Below are positions 9,426-18,037 of a stretch of DNA of 64,000 bases, one piece after another. The DNA lies in assembly GCA_023418475.1 (NCBI GenBank), contig JAEZZO010000036.1, forward strand, positions 27,431 to 91,430, given 5' to 3'. The position numbers and the translations under genes were made by a program. The notes beneath the pieces are model-generated. The model saw only the letters and a program-made list of their open reading frames with translations. It was not told the origin of the DNA and did not search any database. The number at the start of each line of letters is the position of its first letter. The stretch's first letter is position 1. The DNA comes from Bacillota bacterium. Its GTDB lineage: Bacteria > Bacillota > Clostridia > Lachnospirales > Lachnospiraceae.

Positions 9426-9482
9426 AATAAAGGATAATAGCTAATTATCCCTATAATGATTGGGGTGCATGATGGAGTATAA
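9426..9482 (+). repeat. Left inverted repeat of the putative invertible cassette
   Basis: This pairs with 11181-11238 in opposite orientation. The outer 25 bases (9426-9450 and 11214-11238) are identical, and the whole 57/58-base arms differ by about five substitutions and one gap. The 25-base core contains the dyad GGATAATagctaATTATCC. The ATAA/TTAT half-sites around a short spacer resemble XerC/D-type core sites. The inner part holds the RBS (GGGGTG) and the first four codons (ATG ATG GAG TAT) of the gene at 9469. Confidence 0.85.
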
Positions 9483-10476
9483 CTACGCAATCAAGCGGTT
9501 TAAAAGTACACGTGATAAAGGATATAATGAAGCACTCAGTATATATGCTCGTACTACGCCTGCCGATATAAGAACTAACACAAATGAAATATCAAATTAC
9601 TTAGATAATCCGGTATCTTCTTTAGAAGATAGAGGCATGTATTTCTTTGCGTTACTTTTTAATGACAATATAATAGGATTTGCTGAATTTGCATATCTTC
9701 GTAAAGTACAGACTATTGTAATCGATTACATGGCTATGGATGAACAATATAAAAAGAATAGTATTTTCTATCCTTTTCTACATCTTTTGCTTAATTATAT
9801 CTCGTCAGACAAGATTGATGTTGTTTATGTTGTAACTGAAATCAGTGTTCGAAATCATGGAATTGATACTGATCAAGAAAGTGCGTTTTTTAAAAAGATG
9901 CTTTCTACAGAAGATTTCTATGTAATTGATGCACCTTATTATCAACCATGTCTCGGAAATAATATAGAAAGTAATTTTAAGTGTGAATTACTAATTAAAA
10001 TGCCAGCTCCAGCTAAACATATAACTGCAAAGACGTATAGAGACATTATTTACGAACTTTATTTTTCGCATTATTATACTTGGTATAGACGTTTTTTGAA
10101 TGTTCAAGATATCGATATATATAAGGCACATTTAGATGAGCAAATCAATAAAATAGAATCAAATATTTCAAATAGTGAAATACATCTAACCAGCTACAAA
10201 GCAACGGAGTGCAGTTATTTCGAAAGTAGCAGATGCGCATTTACTGAAAAGAGTACTGCTGGAGATATTCCAAACAATAATCCGAAACCTTCAGGAAAAA
10301 TATGGCTTACTATACCATTTTTTACTGTTATAATATTTGCATTATCTATAGGTATATATTATTACCTTCAAAAACTGTCAATTCCAGCAACTGCCTTTGC
10401 ACCACTTTATGCTACCACAGCGACGGCTATAGCAACTTTAATTGCAGCCATTTTTGCTACTAAATATAAGAAGTAG
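9469..10476 (+). CDS. GNAT-like protein with two C-terminal membrane helices
   Basis: The 335-residue protein begins MMEYNYAIKRF. Residues 1-200 have the look of a GNAT acyltransferase fold (GMYFFALLFNDNIIGFAEFAYL as the central strands, then a helix and VVYVVTEISVRN), but the acetyl-CoA P-loop (Q/R-x-x-G-x-G/A) is not obvious, so activity is doubtful. A linker of about 70 polar residues with a Pro-rich end follows. Two hydrophobic helices (about 282-303 and 312-332) end in KYKK, so the fold is probably tethered to the membrane. The ATG at 9469 is chosen over a TTG at 9460 because GGGGTG precedes it and the same start context is repeated in the opposing gene. Its 3' end overlaps that gene by 17 bp. 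In the sequenced orientation it faces the promoter at 9410 and should be the expressed partner. Confidence 0.75.
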   Translation: MMEYNYAIKRFKSTRDKGYNEALSIYARTTPADIRTNTNEISNYLDNPVSSLEDRGMYFFALLFNDNIIGFAEFAYLRKVQTIVIDYMAMDEQYKKNSIFYPFLHLLLNYISSDKIDVVYVVTEISVRNHGIDTDQESAFFKKMLSTEDFYVIDAPYYQPCLGNNIESNFKCELLIKMPAPAKHITAKTYRDIIYELYFSHYYTWYRRFLNVQDIDIYKAHLDEQINKIESNISNSEIHLTSYKATECSYFESSRCAFTEKSTAGDIPNNNPKPSGKIWLTIPFFTVIIFALSIGIYYYLQKLSIPATAFAPLYATTATAIATLIAAIFATKYKK

Positions 10477-11194
10477 TTGATTTCTGGCAAACCAGTATAC
10501 CATTATGCGCTAAATGATATGATAATGGGCTAACCGCTATATCTCCAGATATGTATTTTGCTGAAACATTCTCATTATGAGTAAGGCGATAAACCAATGA
10601 ACTTAAAGAGTGATAGCGATGTATGTTAACAATGTTTAAATTCTCTGCTTGTAAAGCCTTAATGATATATTTTTCTGAGTACAACCACAAGCGGTGCGTT
10701 TGCTCATTATAATAATAATCTTTTTGAAAAGAAGATTGATGGTGGAACTTTGTAAAAAGGAATTCCGCACTATCACTTCGCTCAAATTCTAAAACGAGCC
10801 ATCCACAAACCTTCAAAGTTCGAGATAACTCAGCTATTGCTAAGGTTGCATCGCAATAGTTAATTACACTGCCGACACAGATTGATATATCAAAAAATTC
10901 ATTAGGACATGGTATTTTTTCAATACTAGAGACGATTGGATGTGCGGAATGAGAAAGGGTATTTTCAGCAATATCACAGTCATAAAATTCGCCATTCAGA
11001 TTATATGTTGTACCTCCAGCTCCAGCATTTAGAATTTTCATACTAGAAGAACATTTATCTGAAAGCAAGTTCTCAACTTTATGTTTTAAATACAGTTTTG
11101 TCGTAGTATGCCATGGATCATTTTCCGGCCACGTGTTCTTCGAATTATTATATAGTTTGCGAATGTTTTCTGTTTCTTCCTTATACTCCATCAT
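10460..11194 (-). CDS. Class I SAM-dependent methyltransferase
   Basis: The 244-residue protein has motif I ILNAGAGGTTYNL near residue 54, an acidic strand-2 end (YDCDIAENTL), post-motif FFDISICVGSVINYC, and a strand-5 region KVCGWLVLEFERS. These are features of Methyltransf_11/25-type small-molecule or protein methyltransferases; there is no DNA-methylase NPPY/DPPY motif. The substrate is unknown. It begins MMEYKEE; the start, RBS (GAGGTG) and upstream dyad match those of the opposing gene at 9469. In this orientation a terminator (11243-11275) lies directly upstream outside the repeat and no good promoter is seen, so it may be silent until the cassette inverts. Confidence 0.8.
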   Translation of the reverse strand: MMEYKEETENIRKLYNNSKNTWPENDPWHTTTKLYLKHKVENLLSDKCSSSMKILNAGAGGTTYNLNGEFYDCDIAENTLSHSAHPIVSSIEKIPCPNEFFDISICVGSVINYCDATLAIAELSRTLKVCGWLVLEFERSDSAEFLFTKFHHQSSFQKDYYYNEQTHRLWLYSEKYIIKALQAENLNIVNIHRYHSLSSLVYRLTHNENVSAKYISGDIAVSPLSYHLAHNGILVCQKSTTSYI

Positions 11195-11238
11195 ACACCT
11201 CGATTATTATGAAGGATAATTAGCTATTATCCTTTATT
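11181..11238 (-). repeat. Right inverted repeat of the putative invertible cassette
   Basis: Mirror copy of 9426-9482 (25 identical outer bases, about 52 of 58 overall). It includes the dyad, the RBS and the first four codons of the methyltransferase gene. The sequence outside (terminator, then recombinase gene) is unrelated to that outside the left copy. Confidence 0.85.
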
Positions 11239-11242
11239 CAAT

Positions 11243-11275
11243 AAAAAAGCCGAATGCAAACATCTACATTCAGCT
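11243..11275 (-). terminator. Rho-independent terminator after the recombinase gene
   Basis: Minus strand: 9-bp stem AGCTGAATG / CATTCGGCT (one G-U), 10-nt loop, then TTTTTT. It lies between the recombinase stop (11282) and the right inverted repeat (ends 11238), and would block readthrough into the methyltransferase gene. Confidence 0.8.
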
Positions 11276-11281
11276 CATTTT

Positions 11282-12202
11282 CTATTTTATATTTAATCGA
11301 TTCCGTGGATGTTTCAAGCTTAAAATATCACTTTGCTTCTTTGTTGATACGTGAGTGTATATTTGAGTCGTGGTGATCGAGCTATGTCCTAAAATCTGCT
11401 GTATGTAACGAATATCGACGTCCTCTTCCAGTAGTAAAGTGGCAAACGAATGACGAAACATATGAGGAGTTAAATGTCTGTAGATATTTGCCTTCTCGAC
11501 GTAGTTATTGATGATTATCCGAACCGATTGTTCAGAAAGCCTACTTTCAATTCTATTGACAAACAGGTATCCGATATTCTCTATCTCCTCCGAAAACGCT
11601 TTTCTATAATTTCTAAGTACCGTCAGCACGTCTTTATTTGTAATAGTCACTATTCTTTCTTTTGACCCCTTTCCCCAGATTCGAACCTGTCCATTTGTCA
11701 TATTAACATCCTCTGCTTTCAACGAACACAATTCAGAGACTCTCATTCCGCTAGCAAATAAGAGCTCTAGTACGGCAATATCACGAACACAAGTCTTGCA
11801 TCTGCCGTTTTTTTCATTGAGCATTAATTCATGGTATGCTGCCTGCAGCAACGTACCAATCATGTCAAGTGTGATTGTTTGAGGAAGAGTTTTTGGCTCA
11901 TGAAATTTAAGATCAATTTTAGAAAATGGATTTTCCTGAAGTATTTCTTCATATTCCATCCAACGAAAAAAAGCTCTAATACAAGCGATTTTACGTTTTA
12001 TCGTTTTGGCCTTATATGTTTTGTGCAAATAAGTGGCGTACTGTGATAAGTTGTTCTTTGTTAGACAACCATCCATTTTTTCAATTATCTGCTGAAATTG
12101 TTTAATATCAATTCTGTAAGCTTTCAGAGTTTTCCCATTCAGCTTCTTTTGATACTGACAGTAATCAAGATATTGTTTTGTCTCCAATGTTAAGTCATGC
12201 AT
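11282..12202 (-). CDS. XerC/XerD-like tyrosine recombinase
   Basis: The 306-residue protein has an N-terminal SAM-like core-binding domain (LDYCQYQKKLNGKTLKAYRID) and a full catalytic domain. The Arg is in SGMRVSELCSL, the beta-hairpin Lys in GKGSKERIV, His-x-x-Arg in HMFRHSFATLL, the His in LGHSSITTTQ and the Tyr nucleophile in IYTHV. The length and lack of an arm-binding domain are like XerC/D and like the clostridial inversion recombinases (for example RecV of C. difficile). It lies 44 bp from the right inverted repeat, which makes a DNA invertase role attractive; an integrase for a decayed element is the alternative. A dyad GATTAttaTAATC at 12232-12244 lies upstream of its start and may be an operator. 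Confidence 0.9.
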   Translation of the reverse strand: MHDLTLETKQYLDYCQYQKKLNGKTLKAYRIDIKQFQQIIEKMDGCLTKNNLSQYATYLHKTYKAKTIKRKIACIRAFFRWMEYEEILQENPFSKIDLKFHEPKTLPQTITLDMIGTLLQAAYHELMLNEKNGRCKTCVRDIAVLELLFASGMRVSELCSLKAEDVNMTNGQVRIWGKGSKERIVTITNKDVLTVLRNYRKAFSEEIENIGYLFVNRIESRLSEQSVRIIINNYVEKANIYRHLTPHMFRHSFATLLLEEDVDIRYIQQILGHSSITTTQIYTHVSTKKQSDILSLKHPRNRLNIK

Positions 12203-12257
12203 TTATAATTTCCTCCAGTTTATGTAGTGAGGATTATTATAATCATATTTTGGATGA

Positions 12258-12482
12258 TTGTCTAATTTGCTACTATGTGTATCACATTCAACTAACCTTC
12301 TGTCAAATACATTGCTACGGCCTGATCAGGAATTTTCTGTAGAATTTAATGGTATCCAAGGAAGTACAGTGAAACGTTTCTCCTCAGAACAGCCTCGTTC
12401 CGGTCAGAATATTGAGAAAATGTATGTTAGCGGTGTTTTTGGAGGATTGCCTAATTATAAGGATCTGAATGATGAAAATTAA
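12258..12482 (+). pseudogene. 3' remnant of an AAA_15/AAA_21 ATPase (RloA/AbiL-like)
   Basis: Only the last 74 codons remain. SHSTNLLSNTLLRPDQ matches the switch-histidine region (THxTNLL...LRxDQ) and NIEKMYVSGVFGGLP the C-terminal tail of the ATPases that pair with TOPRIM/RloB proteins in abortive-infection systems. A stop lies directly upstream in frame, and the recombinase gene begins 56 bp away on the other strand. The truncation therefore coincides with the boundary of the recombinase module. The end overlaps the next gene's ATG by 11 bp, as in an intact operon. The family assignment rests on motif pattern only. Confidence 0.6.
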
Positions 12483-13227
12483 CAAGGATAAACATATCGG
12501 ACGTGTACTCTTTATCGTTGAAGGCAGTCGAAATGAATTCAACCTAATGAGAAAAATTTTTTGTGATATTCTCAAGTATGAATATATTGAGAAAAGACGT
12601 AACAGACCAGATACCTTTAAAAGTAAAAACGATAGCCATTAAGCGATTGCTGTTATTAATACCCGTGAAAGTAATATTAAAGATATTTCAGATCATACAG
12701 AATATCTAGATGCTGTTTTTGAACTCCTTTTAAACAAATATCAGTTTCCAGTCGATAAGTCTGCGGTTTACTACTTATTTGACCGAGATCCCGAGTCAAA
12801 TATAGATGCAGAGATGATTAGATCCTATATAGAGACTTTAAATAATCCCTATGAAAATGATACCGGCTTTCATGCAGGGCAACTGCTCCTAAGTTATCCT
12901 AGTATTGAGGCATATACTATATCGAATTTTTGTACTGGATTATTTAATCTTCGCTTTCATCTTGGAAGTGAAGCAAAGCACTTCATTAGCGAAAATCGTA
13001 AAATACAGCTATATAAGATATCTGAGGATACTTTGGTAAGCGCTGCAATCGAGTTTGCAGAATTTCTTAATGCTGAAGGTATAACATGGGACATTGATGA
13101 TTTTCGTTCTTCATGCCATGAAATATTTAACCTCCAGGAAAAGGAATATCTTATTGGCAGCGGATTCAAAATATTTAGTATGCTGACATTAGCATTTTTG
13201 CAGTTAGGAATAATTGAATTGAATTAG
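12472..13227 (+). pseudogene. Broken TOPRIM-type nuclease (RloB/OLD-like partner)
   Basis: Read from the ATG at 12472, the frame gives GRVLFIVEGSRNEFNL (TOPRIM glutamate motif) and, about 80 residues on, VYYLFDRDPESN (the D-x-D motif), followed by a helical C-terminal region to the TAG at 13225. An in-frame TAA at 12640-12642 (after KNDSH, before AIAVINTRES) interrupts it; CAA to TAA would explain it. With the truncated ATPase upstream this is a dead two-gene defence system. An internal ATG at 12814 could give a 137-residue C-terminal piece lacking the glutamate motif. Confidence 0.65.
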
Positions 13228-13397
13228 TACCAGTTGCTCTTACGCATAATGCTCCTTGGAATGCAATTGGAATGCAACGCCAGTAAAAACCCATAGAAAT
13301 ATTCCAAAACAAAAGAATCCAACCCTAAAAATCTCCCAAAACAAGGCTACTTCCAACTCAATATAATCTGCAATACCATCCCCACAGAATTCAGGTT

Positions 13398-15443
13398 TTA
13401 GTCCAATTTTTTCCATTTTGCTATTAATTCAATATCACCTAAGCTTTCTTCCGGAATGGAGTTTATTTTCAGTTCTCCTCTACAGCATCCGTCTTCACAA
13501 ATAGAAACATCCTTATACCAGTATAAAAAGTTATAACCTGCTCTCGTTGGATTTCGCAATACAATAGCAGGAGATTGATAATTATAGGATGCCGGATTTT
13601 TGGAATTATTGGTACCTCCATTCAGAACATAGGTTATCTTATATGTCTTATCAAAGGCTAAAAAATTAATTTCATGCTCCGCACAGTACTTTTCGATAGC
13701 GCTCCCATCATATCCATATACATAAAATTGTGGCTCGTTTGCAGCTTTACAGAGCGTCTGGGAATTAAAAATGCTATTTCCAAAGGAGGTAACACTTTTT
13801 GGTATGATTACACTTGTGCCTACATTCGGAAAAGCATAATTGCCGATTGAAGTCACATCATCAGATACTTCGATATCCCCGGAGGACGGATTACAAATTA
13901 GCTTTGTCTTATCAGCATTATAAAGAATACCATTTTCACTGGAGAAATTAATCTTATTATTAGCCTCATAAACATTAATATGGCTTAATTTTTTACAATA
14001 CTCTAGTTTCTGATCCCCAAATTGTGAAAGAGATGAGGGAAGATTTATTTCAGTTAAATTATCGCACATATGAATTGTATCATTTGCTATTACTTTCAGA
14101 GTACTTGGTAATGTCAACTTAGTTACATCACAATCATAAAAAACATTTTCTGCAATACTCTCTATCCCCTCGGGTATTATTATATCTCCGACTAAATTAA
14201 AACCGTATAGCAATTGTGTCTTATCATGACTAAGCAAAAATTTTCCTTGTACAGTATAATTCGGATTTTCAGGATGTATCTTGATATTCGATAATAAGAT
14301 ATCGCGATAGAATATATCTCTCCCTAAAGTAGTTAATGATTTCGGTAATATTACTTTCTTAAGTCTACTGCAAAAGGCAAATGCTTTAAAGCCTATGTTT
14401 GTTACTCCGTCCGGAATTTCAATGGATTTTAGGTGCTGGCATCTAAAAAACATAAAATCACTAATGGAAGTAAGACTGGCTGGCAGCGTAATATCAGTTA
14501 AATGTGAATCTGAAAACGCGCTATTCCCTATTTCGGTGATACCGTCCGGTAAAGTTATTTTCTTCAGAGAGGATGTTGCAAAAGAAGCTTCTCCAATCTT
14601 TGTAACACTCTCTGGAAGTATGATCTCTCTTGCATGAGAATTCTGAAATGCCCTCTCACCTATTTCGGTAACACCTTTTGGTACTGTAACTACACCAGTG
14701 CATGTACTTGCATCATAAAGTATATGATTAATAATAATCAAAGGAGTCTTTTTACTCATAGTTTTCAGCCAAGCGGTATTGTCAAAGGCCTTGGACCCAA
14801 TCTGCGTTACAGTGGCAGGAATTACAATGGAGGCTAAATTTTTACATTCTGAGAAAGCATAGTTTCCTATACTTATCACCGCTTCAGGAATTTTTATCTT
14901 CTTCAAACTAGTACAAAAAGTAAATGCATTATCAGGAATTGATGTCATATTCTCTGGAAGAGTTACATTTGTTAAATTAGTGCAGTTAGAAAATGCACCG
15001 ATACCAATCCATTTTATTTTAGCTGGAATAGAAATTGAAACATTTAACAAACCGCAGTAGGCGAAAGCATATTCGCCAATATGCGTAACCTTATCTGGAA
15101 TATTTATTTTTTTTAATCCGGTACAATTATAGAAAGCATTGTTTCCAATTTTGGTAATGGAGCTTGGAAGCTTGATGCTTTGAATTTGCTCCTGATCGGA
15201 AAATGCATTATTCCCAATCTCTGTTACCGTATCAGGGATGACAACGTACTTACTGTTACCCGAGTATTTGACCAACACGCTGTTGGTAATTTTAAAATCT
15301 TTTGTTGCGGCCATTGCTTTTGCAGGTAATATTACCATGAAAGGCAAGGTTATCACAAAAAACAGAAGATAAAGTATTGCTATAAAACTAACTTGATGAT
15401 AAATATTTCGTATTTTATTATCTTTCCCTTGATTTATTATCAT
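13398..15443 (-). CDS. BspA-like leucine-rich-repeat surface protein
   Basis: The 681-residue protein has an N-terminal hydrophobic signal (about residues 18-46, ending KAMAA). It is followed by some 15-18 BspA/LRR_5 repeats of about 23 residues of the form 'I.IP..VT.IG..AF..C..L..I.LP' from about residue 55 to 570. The C-terminal 75 residues form an InlB_B/Flg_new beta-grasp repeat (YKITYVLNGGTN, GYNFLYWYKD, IELIAKWKK). There is no LPXTG or SLH anchor, so it is probably secreted or held by the signal helix. Family members mediate adhesion, but many are untested. GAGGGAG precedes the ATG. It stands alone next to the accessory island. Confidence 0.85.
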   Translation of the reverse strand: MIINQGKDNKIRNIYHQVSFIAILYLLFFVITLPFMVILPAKAMAATKDFKITNSVLVKYSGNSKYVVIPDTVTEIGNNAFSDQEQIQSIKLPSSITKIGNNAFYNCTGLKKINIPDKVTHIGEYAFAYCGLLNVSISIPAKIKWIGIGAFSNCTNLTNVTLPENMTSIPDNAFTFCTSLKKIKIPEAVISIGNYAFSECKNLASIVIPATVTQIGSKAFDNTAWLKTMSKKTPLIIINHILYDASTCTGVVTVPKGVTEIGERAFQNSHAREIILPESVTKIGEASFATSSLKKITLPDGITEIGNSAFSDSHLTDITLPASLTSISDFMFFRCQHLKSIEIPDGVTNIGFKAFAFCSRLKKVILPKSLTTLGRDIFYRDILLSNIKIHPENPNYTVQGKFLLSHDKTQLLYGFNLVGDIIIPEGIESIAENVFYDCDVTKLTLPSTLKVIANDTIHMCDNLTEINLPSSLSQFGDQKLEYCKKLSHINVYEANNKINFSSENGILYNADKTKLICNPSSGDIEVSDDVTSIGNYAFPNVGTSVIIPKSVTSFGNSIFNSQTLCKAANEPQFYVYGYDGSAIEKYCAEHEINFLAFDKTYKITYVLNGGTNNSKNPASYNYQSPAIVLRNPTRAGYNFLYWYKDVSICEDGCCRGELKINSIPEESLGDIELIAKWKKLD

Positions 15444-15678
15444 AACATATCTCCCTCAATACTCAGTAGAAATAATTTCTGCGATTTTATTTGAGCACAA
15501 CATTACCTAATTTTACATAGAATTCCCATAATATTCAATAGTTTAATAAAAATAATATTGATGTACTTGAAATAAATATAATCCGTAAACATATTTATAT
15601 TCAATATCGAGTTAAGCGATATTACTTCAACCATCAGGTGAACAGTAATGGCGAATTGATATCCCAAGCAGCAGGAAA

Positions 15679-15706
15679 GCAGCTTCCATAGTATTCCTGA
15701 AGCTGC
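15679..15706 (-). terminator. Terminator-like hairpin at the end of the beta-glucosidase operon
   Basis: An 8-bp stem (GCAGCTTC / GAAGCTGC) lies 25 bp past the stop at 15731 with a short T-run on the minus strand. Confidence 0.6.
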
Positions 15707-15730
15707 TTTTACTCATTCCATTATCTATTC

Positions 15731-17119
15731 TCAGAGAGCCAGAAATTCCCCGTTACTCTCAATTACTTTTGTATACCAATAGGCAGAGGCCTTTCTGGTT
15801 CTTTTCTGCGTCTCATAATCCACATGTATTAGTCCGAAGCGTTCCGTATAACCATTGGACCACTCATAATTATCCATGAAGGACCAAGCAAAATATCCCA
15901 TGACAGGTGTTCCGTCCTGTAATGATTTCTCCAGCTCAAGAAGATAACGATGCATAAAATCAATTCTTTGGTAATCCGGTATCTCTCCCTCCAAATTGAT
16001 CCAGTCCGAGAGAGAAAGTCCATTTTCAGTGATTATGATCGGTAATTTATATCGCTCAAACAGGTAATTTGGCATATAGTGCATGATACGTGGTGTCACT
16101 CCCCATTTGAAGGCAGTGAGATCGAAGCCCGGCTTTCTCGCAACAACTACCGGTGTACCATTTTGATCCGCTTTGATCTCCGTTCCCTGATAGAGATTGA
16201 CGCCAAGAAAATCAAGTGGCTCGGATATAAGTTCCATATCTCCTGGACGGATCAACTCAGCAGGGAAATCCTCGCCAAAGGCTTTTATACCGTCCGCAGG
16301 ATACCTTCCATAAATAATCGGATCCAACCACCAGGTAGTCTGCCAAAGATTTCTGTCCGATGTAAGGAAGGACATTTTGTTCGCTGCTTCTATGTCCTCC
16401 TGTAAGTCTGTTGACGGATAGAAGGCCAGCGGATTGGGAGCAATTCCAATCTGAGGCTTTTTTACAGCATACTGACGGATGGCCCTCACAGCTTTACCAT
16501 GCGCTTTCAAGAGATTATGCATCAGATAAAAGCCTTGTTTATCTCCTTCTTTAAGCCTGGGAGCACACGCGCCATCTATATGCCCCAAAATAATATGGCA
16601 CTGTGGTTCATTAAGGGTCATCCAGTAAGTCACACGGTCTGACAGAGCCTTAACTACAATTTCAACATATTCGGCAAAAATATCCGGCATTTCTGGATTT
16701 GACCATCCACCAATATCCTGAAGAGCCTGAGGAAAATCCCAATGAAACAGTGTGACAAAGGGTTCTATTCCTGCTTCCAGCAGCTCATCCACCAGTTTAC
16801 CGTAAAATGCAATTCCTTCCTGATTAACTTTTCCCCTGCCTTCCGGTAGAACTCTGGGCCAGCAGATGGAAAAGCGGTATGCCTTCAGTCCCATCTCCTT
16901 CATAAGCTGCACATCTTCTTTATAGTGATGGTAATGATCGCAGGCAACATCAGCTGTGCTTCCATCAATAATGTTACCGTGTTTCGTGACCGCGTCCACT
17001 CTCTTATCATAGGCATAGCTGTCCCAGATGGACAGACCTTTCCCATCCTCTCTGGCCCCGCCTTCAATCTGGTGGGCAGAGGTTGCCGCACCCCAGATAA
17101 AATTCTTTGGATATCTCAT
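15731..17119 (-). CDS. GH1 beta-glucosidase / 6-phospho-beta-glucosidase
   Basis: The 462-residue protein has the GH1 N-terminal signature FIWGAATSAHQIEGG near residue 7, the acid/base glutamate in LNEP near residue 165 and the nucleophile glutamate in ITENGLS near residue 357. The length is typical of bacterial GH1. There is no signal peptide, so it acts in the cytoplasm on an imported beta-linked oligosaccharide. It is the last gene of an operon with a carbohydrate ABC importer rather than a PTS, which favours an unphosphorylated substrate. AAGGAG precedes the ATG by 12 bases. Confidence 0.92.
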   Translation of the reverse strand: MRYPKNFIWGAATSAHQIEGGAREDGKGLSIWDSYAYDKRVDAVTKHGNIIDGSTADVACDHYHHYKEDVQLMKEMGLKAYRFSICWPRVLPEGRGKVNQEGIAFYGKLVDELLEAGIEPFVTLFHWDFPQALQDIGGWSNPEMPDIFAEYVEIVVKALSDRVTYWMTLNEPQCHIILGHIDGACAPRLKEGDKQGFYLMHNLLKAHGKAVRAIRQYAVKKPQIGIAPNPLAFYPSTDLQEDIEAANKMSFLTSDRNLWQTTWWLDPIIYGRYPADGIKAFGEDFPAELIRPGDMELISEPLDFLGVNLYQGTEIKADQNGTPVVVARKPGFDLTAFKWGVTPRIMHYMPNYLFERYKLPIIITENGLSLSDWINLEGEIPDYQRIDFMHRYLLELEKSLQDGTPVMGYFAWSFMDNYEWSNGYTERFGLIHVDYETQKRTRKASAYWYTKVIESNGEFLAL

Positions 17120-17149
17120 TTTTTATGTCTACTCCTTCTGTTGATATTT

Positions 17150-18028
17150 CTAACCCTTGACTGCCCCGATTACAATTCCTTTTACAAAGCTCTTTTGAAA
17201 AAAAGGATAAATAATCAATATAGGAATTGCACCAATTACGGCTACAGCCATTCGAATTGAAGTAGATGGCATCTTCATGCCGGTACCGCCTGAGGAAGCT
17301 GCCTTCTTAATCATCTCAACATTTTGCAGCATTCTGTTAAGCAAAACCTGTATACTGTATAATTTATCATTATTCAAGTAATAGAGACCGTTGACCCAGT
17401 CATTCCAATAGCTAAGTCCTATCATTAATACTAATGTTGCAATAATCGGTTTTGCCATTGGCAGAACAATCCGCAGCAAAGTTCTGACTTCTCCCGCTCC
17501 GTCAACTCTGGCTGCTTCAATAATCTCCTCCGGTATGCTTGTTGTAAGATAGGACCTCATCATAATTACATTGAAGGCATTAAGCAGCAGTCCGGGAACG
17601 ATCAGCGCCCACAGTGTATTTTTAATATGAAACATCTGTGTCCACATGATATAAGTCGGCACCAGTCCTCCATTGAACAGCATTGTAAAAAAAATAAAGA
17701 ATGCAAAAAAATTTCTTCCGGGTAAATTTCTTCTGGAAAGCGGATATGCAAACAGTGTTGTAAGCATGAGACTTATCAATGTACCTGTTACTGTTACAAA
17801 GATTGATATACCATACCCTTTGACAATTGACTTGGAGCCGAAAATCAGGTAGCGGTATGCACTTAAATCCAGCTTTCTTGGCAGGAAGGAGTACCCGTAC
17901 TTTACCAGATCACTATCTGCACTGAATGAGGAGCTGATGAGAAGAAGAAAGGGAAGGACACAGATCAGGCACAGCAAAATCATTATTAAGTTAAGAATGA
18001 TCTGAAATATTTTATCATTTTTTACCAT
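17150..18028 (-). CDS. Carbohydrate ABC importer permease (LplC/YtcP type)
   Basis: This 292-residue CUT1-type permease has about six membrane segments. The EAA loop EEIIEAARVDGAGEVRTLLRIVLPMAKP (near residues 166-193) contacts the ATPase. It lies 9 bp downstream of its partner permease with AGGAGG 5 bases before the ATG. No ATPase gene lies in the operon; importers of this family usually share a distant MsmX-like ATPase. Confidence 0.9.
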   Translation of the reverse strand: MVKNDKIFQIILNLIMILLCLICVLPFLLLISSSFSADSDLVKYGYSFLPRKLDLSAYRYLIFGSKSIVKGYGISIFVTVTGTLISLMLTTLFAYPLSRRNLPGRNFFAFFIFFTMLFNGGLVPTYIMWTQMFHIKNTLWALIVPGLLLNAFNVIMMRSYLTTSIPEEIIEAARVDGAGEVRTLLRIVLPMAKPIIATLVLMIGLSYWNDWVNGLYYLNNDKLYSIQVLLNRMLQNVEMIKKAASSGGTGMKMPSTSIRMAVAVIGAIPILIIYPFFQKSFVKGIVIGAVKG

Positions 18029-18037
18029 TACAGCCTC

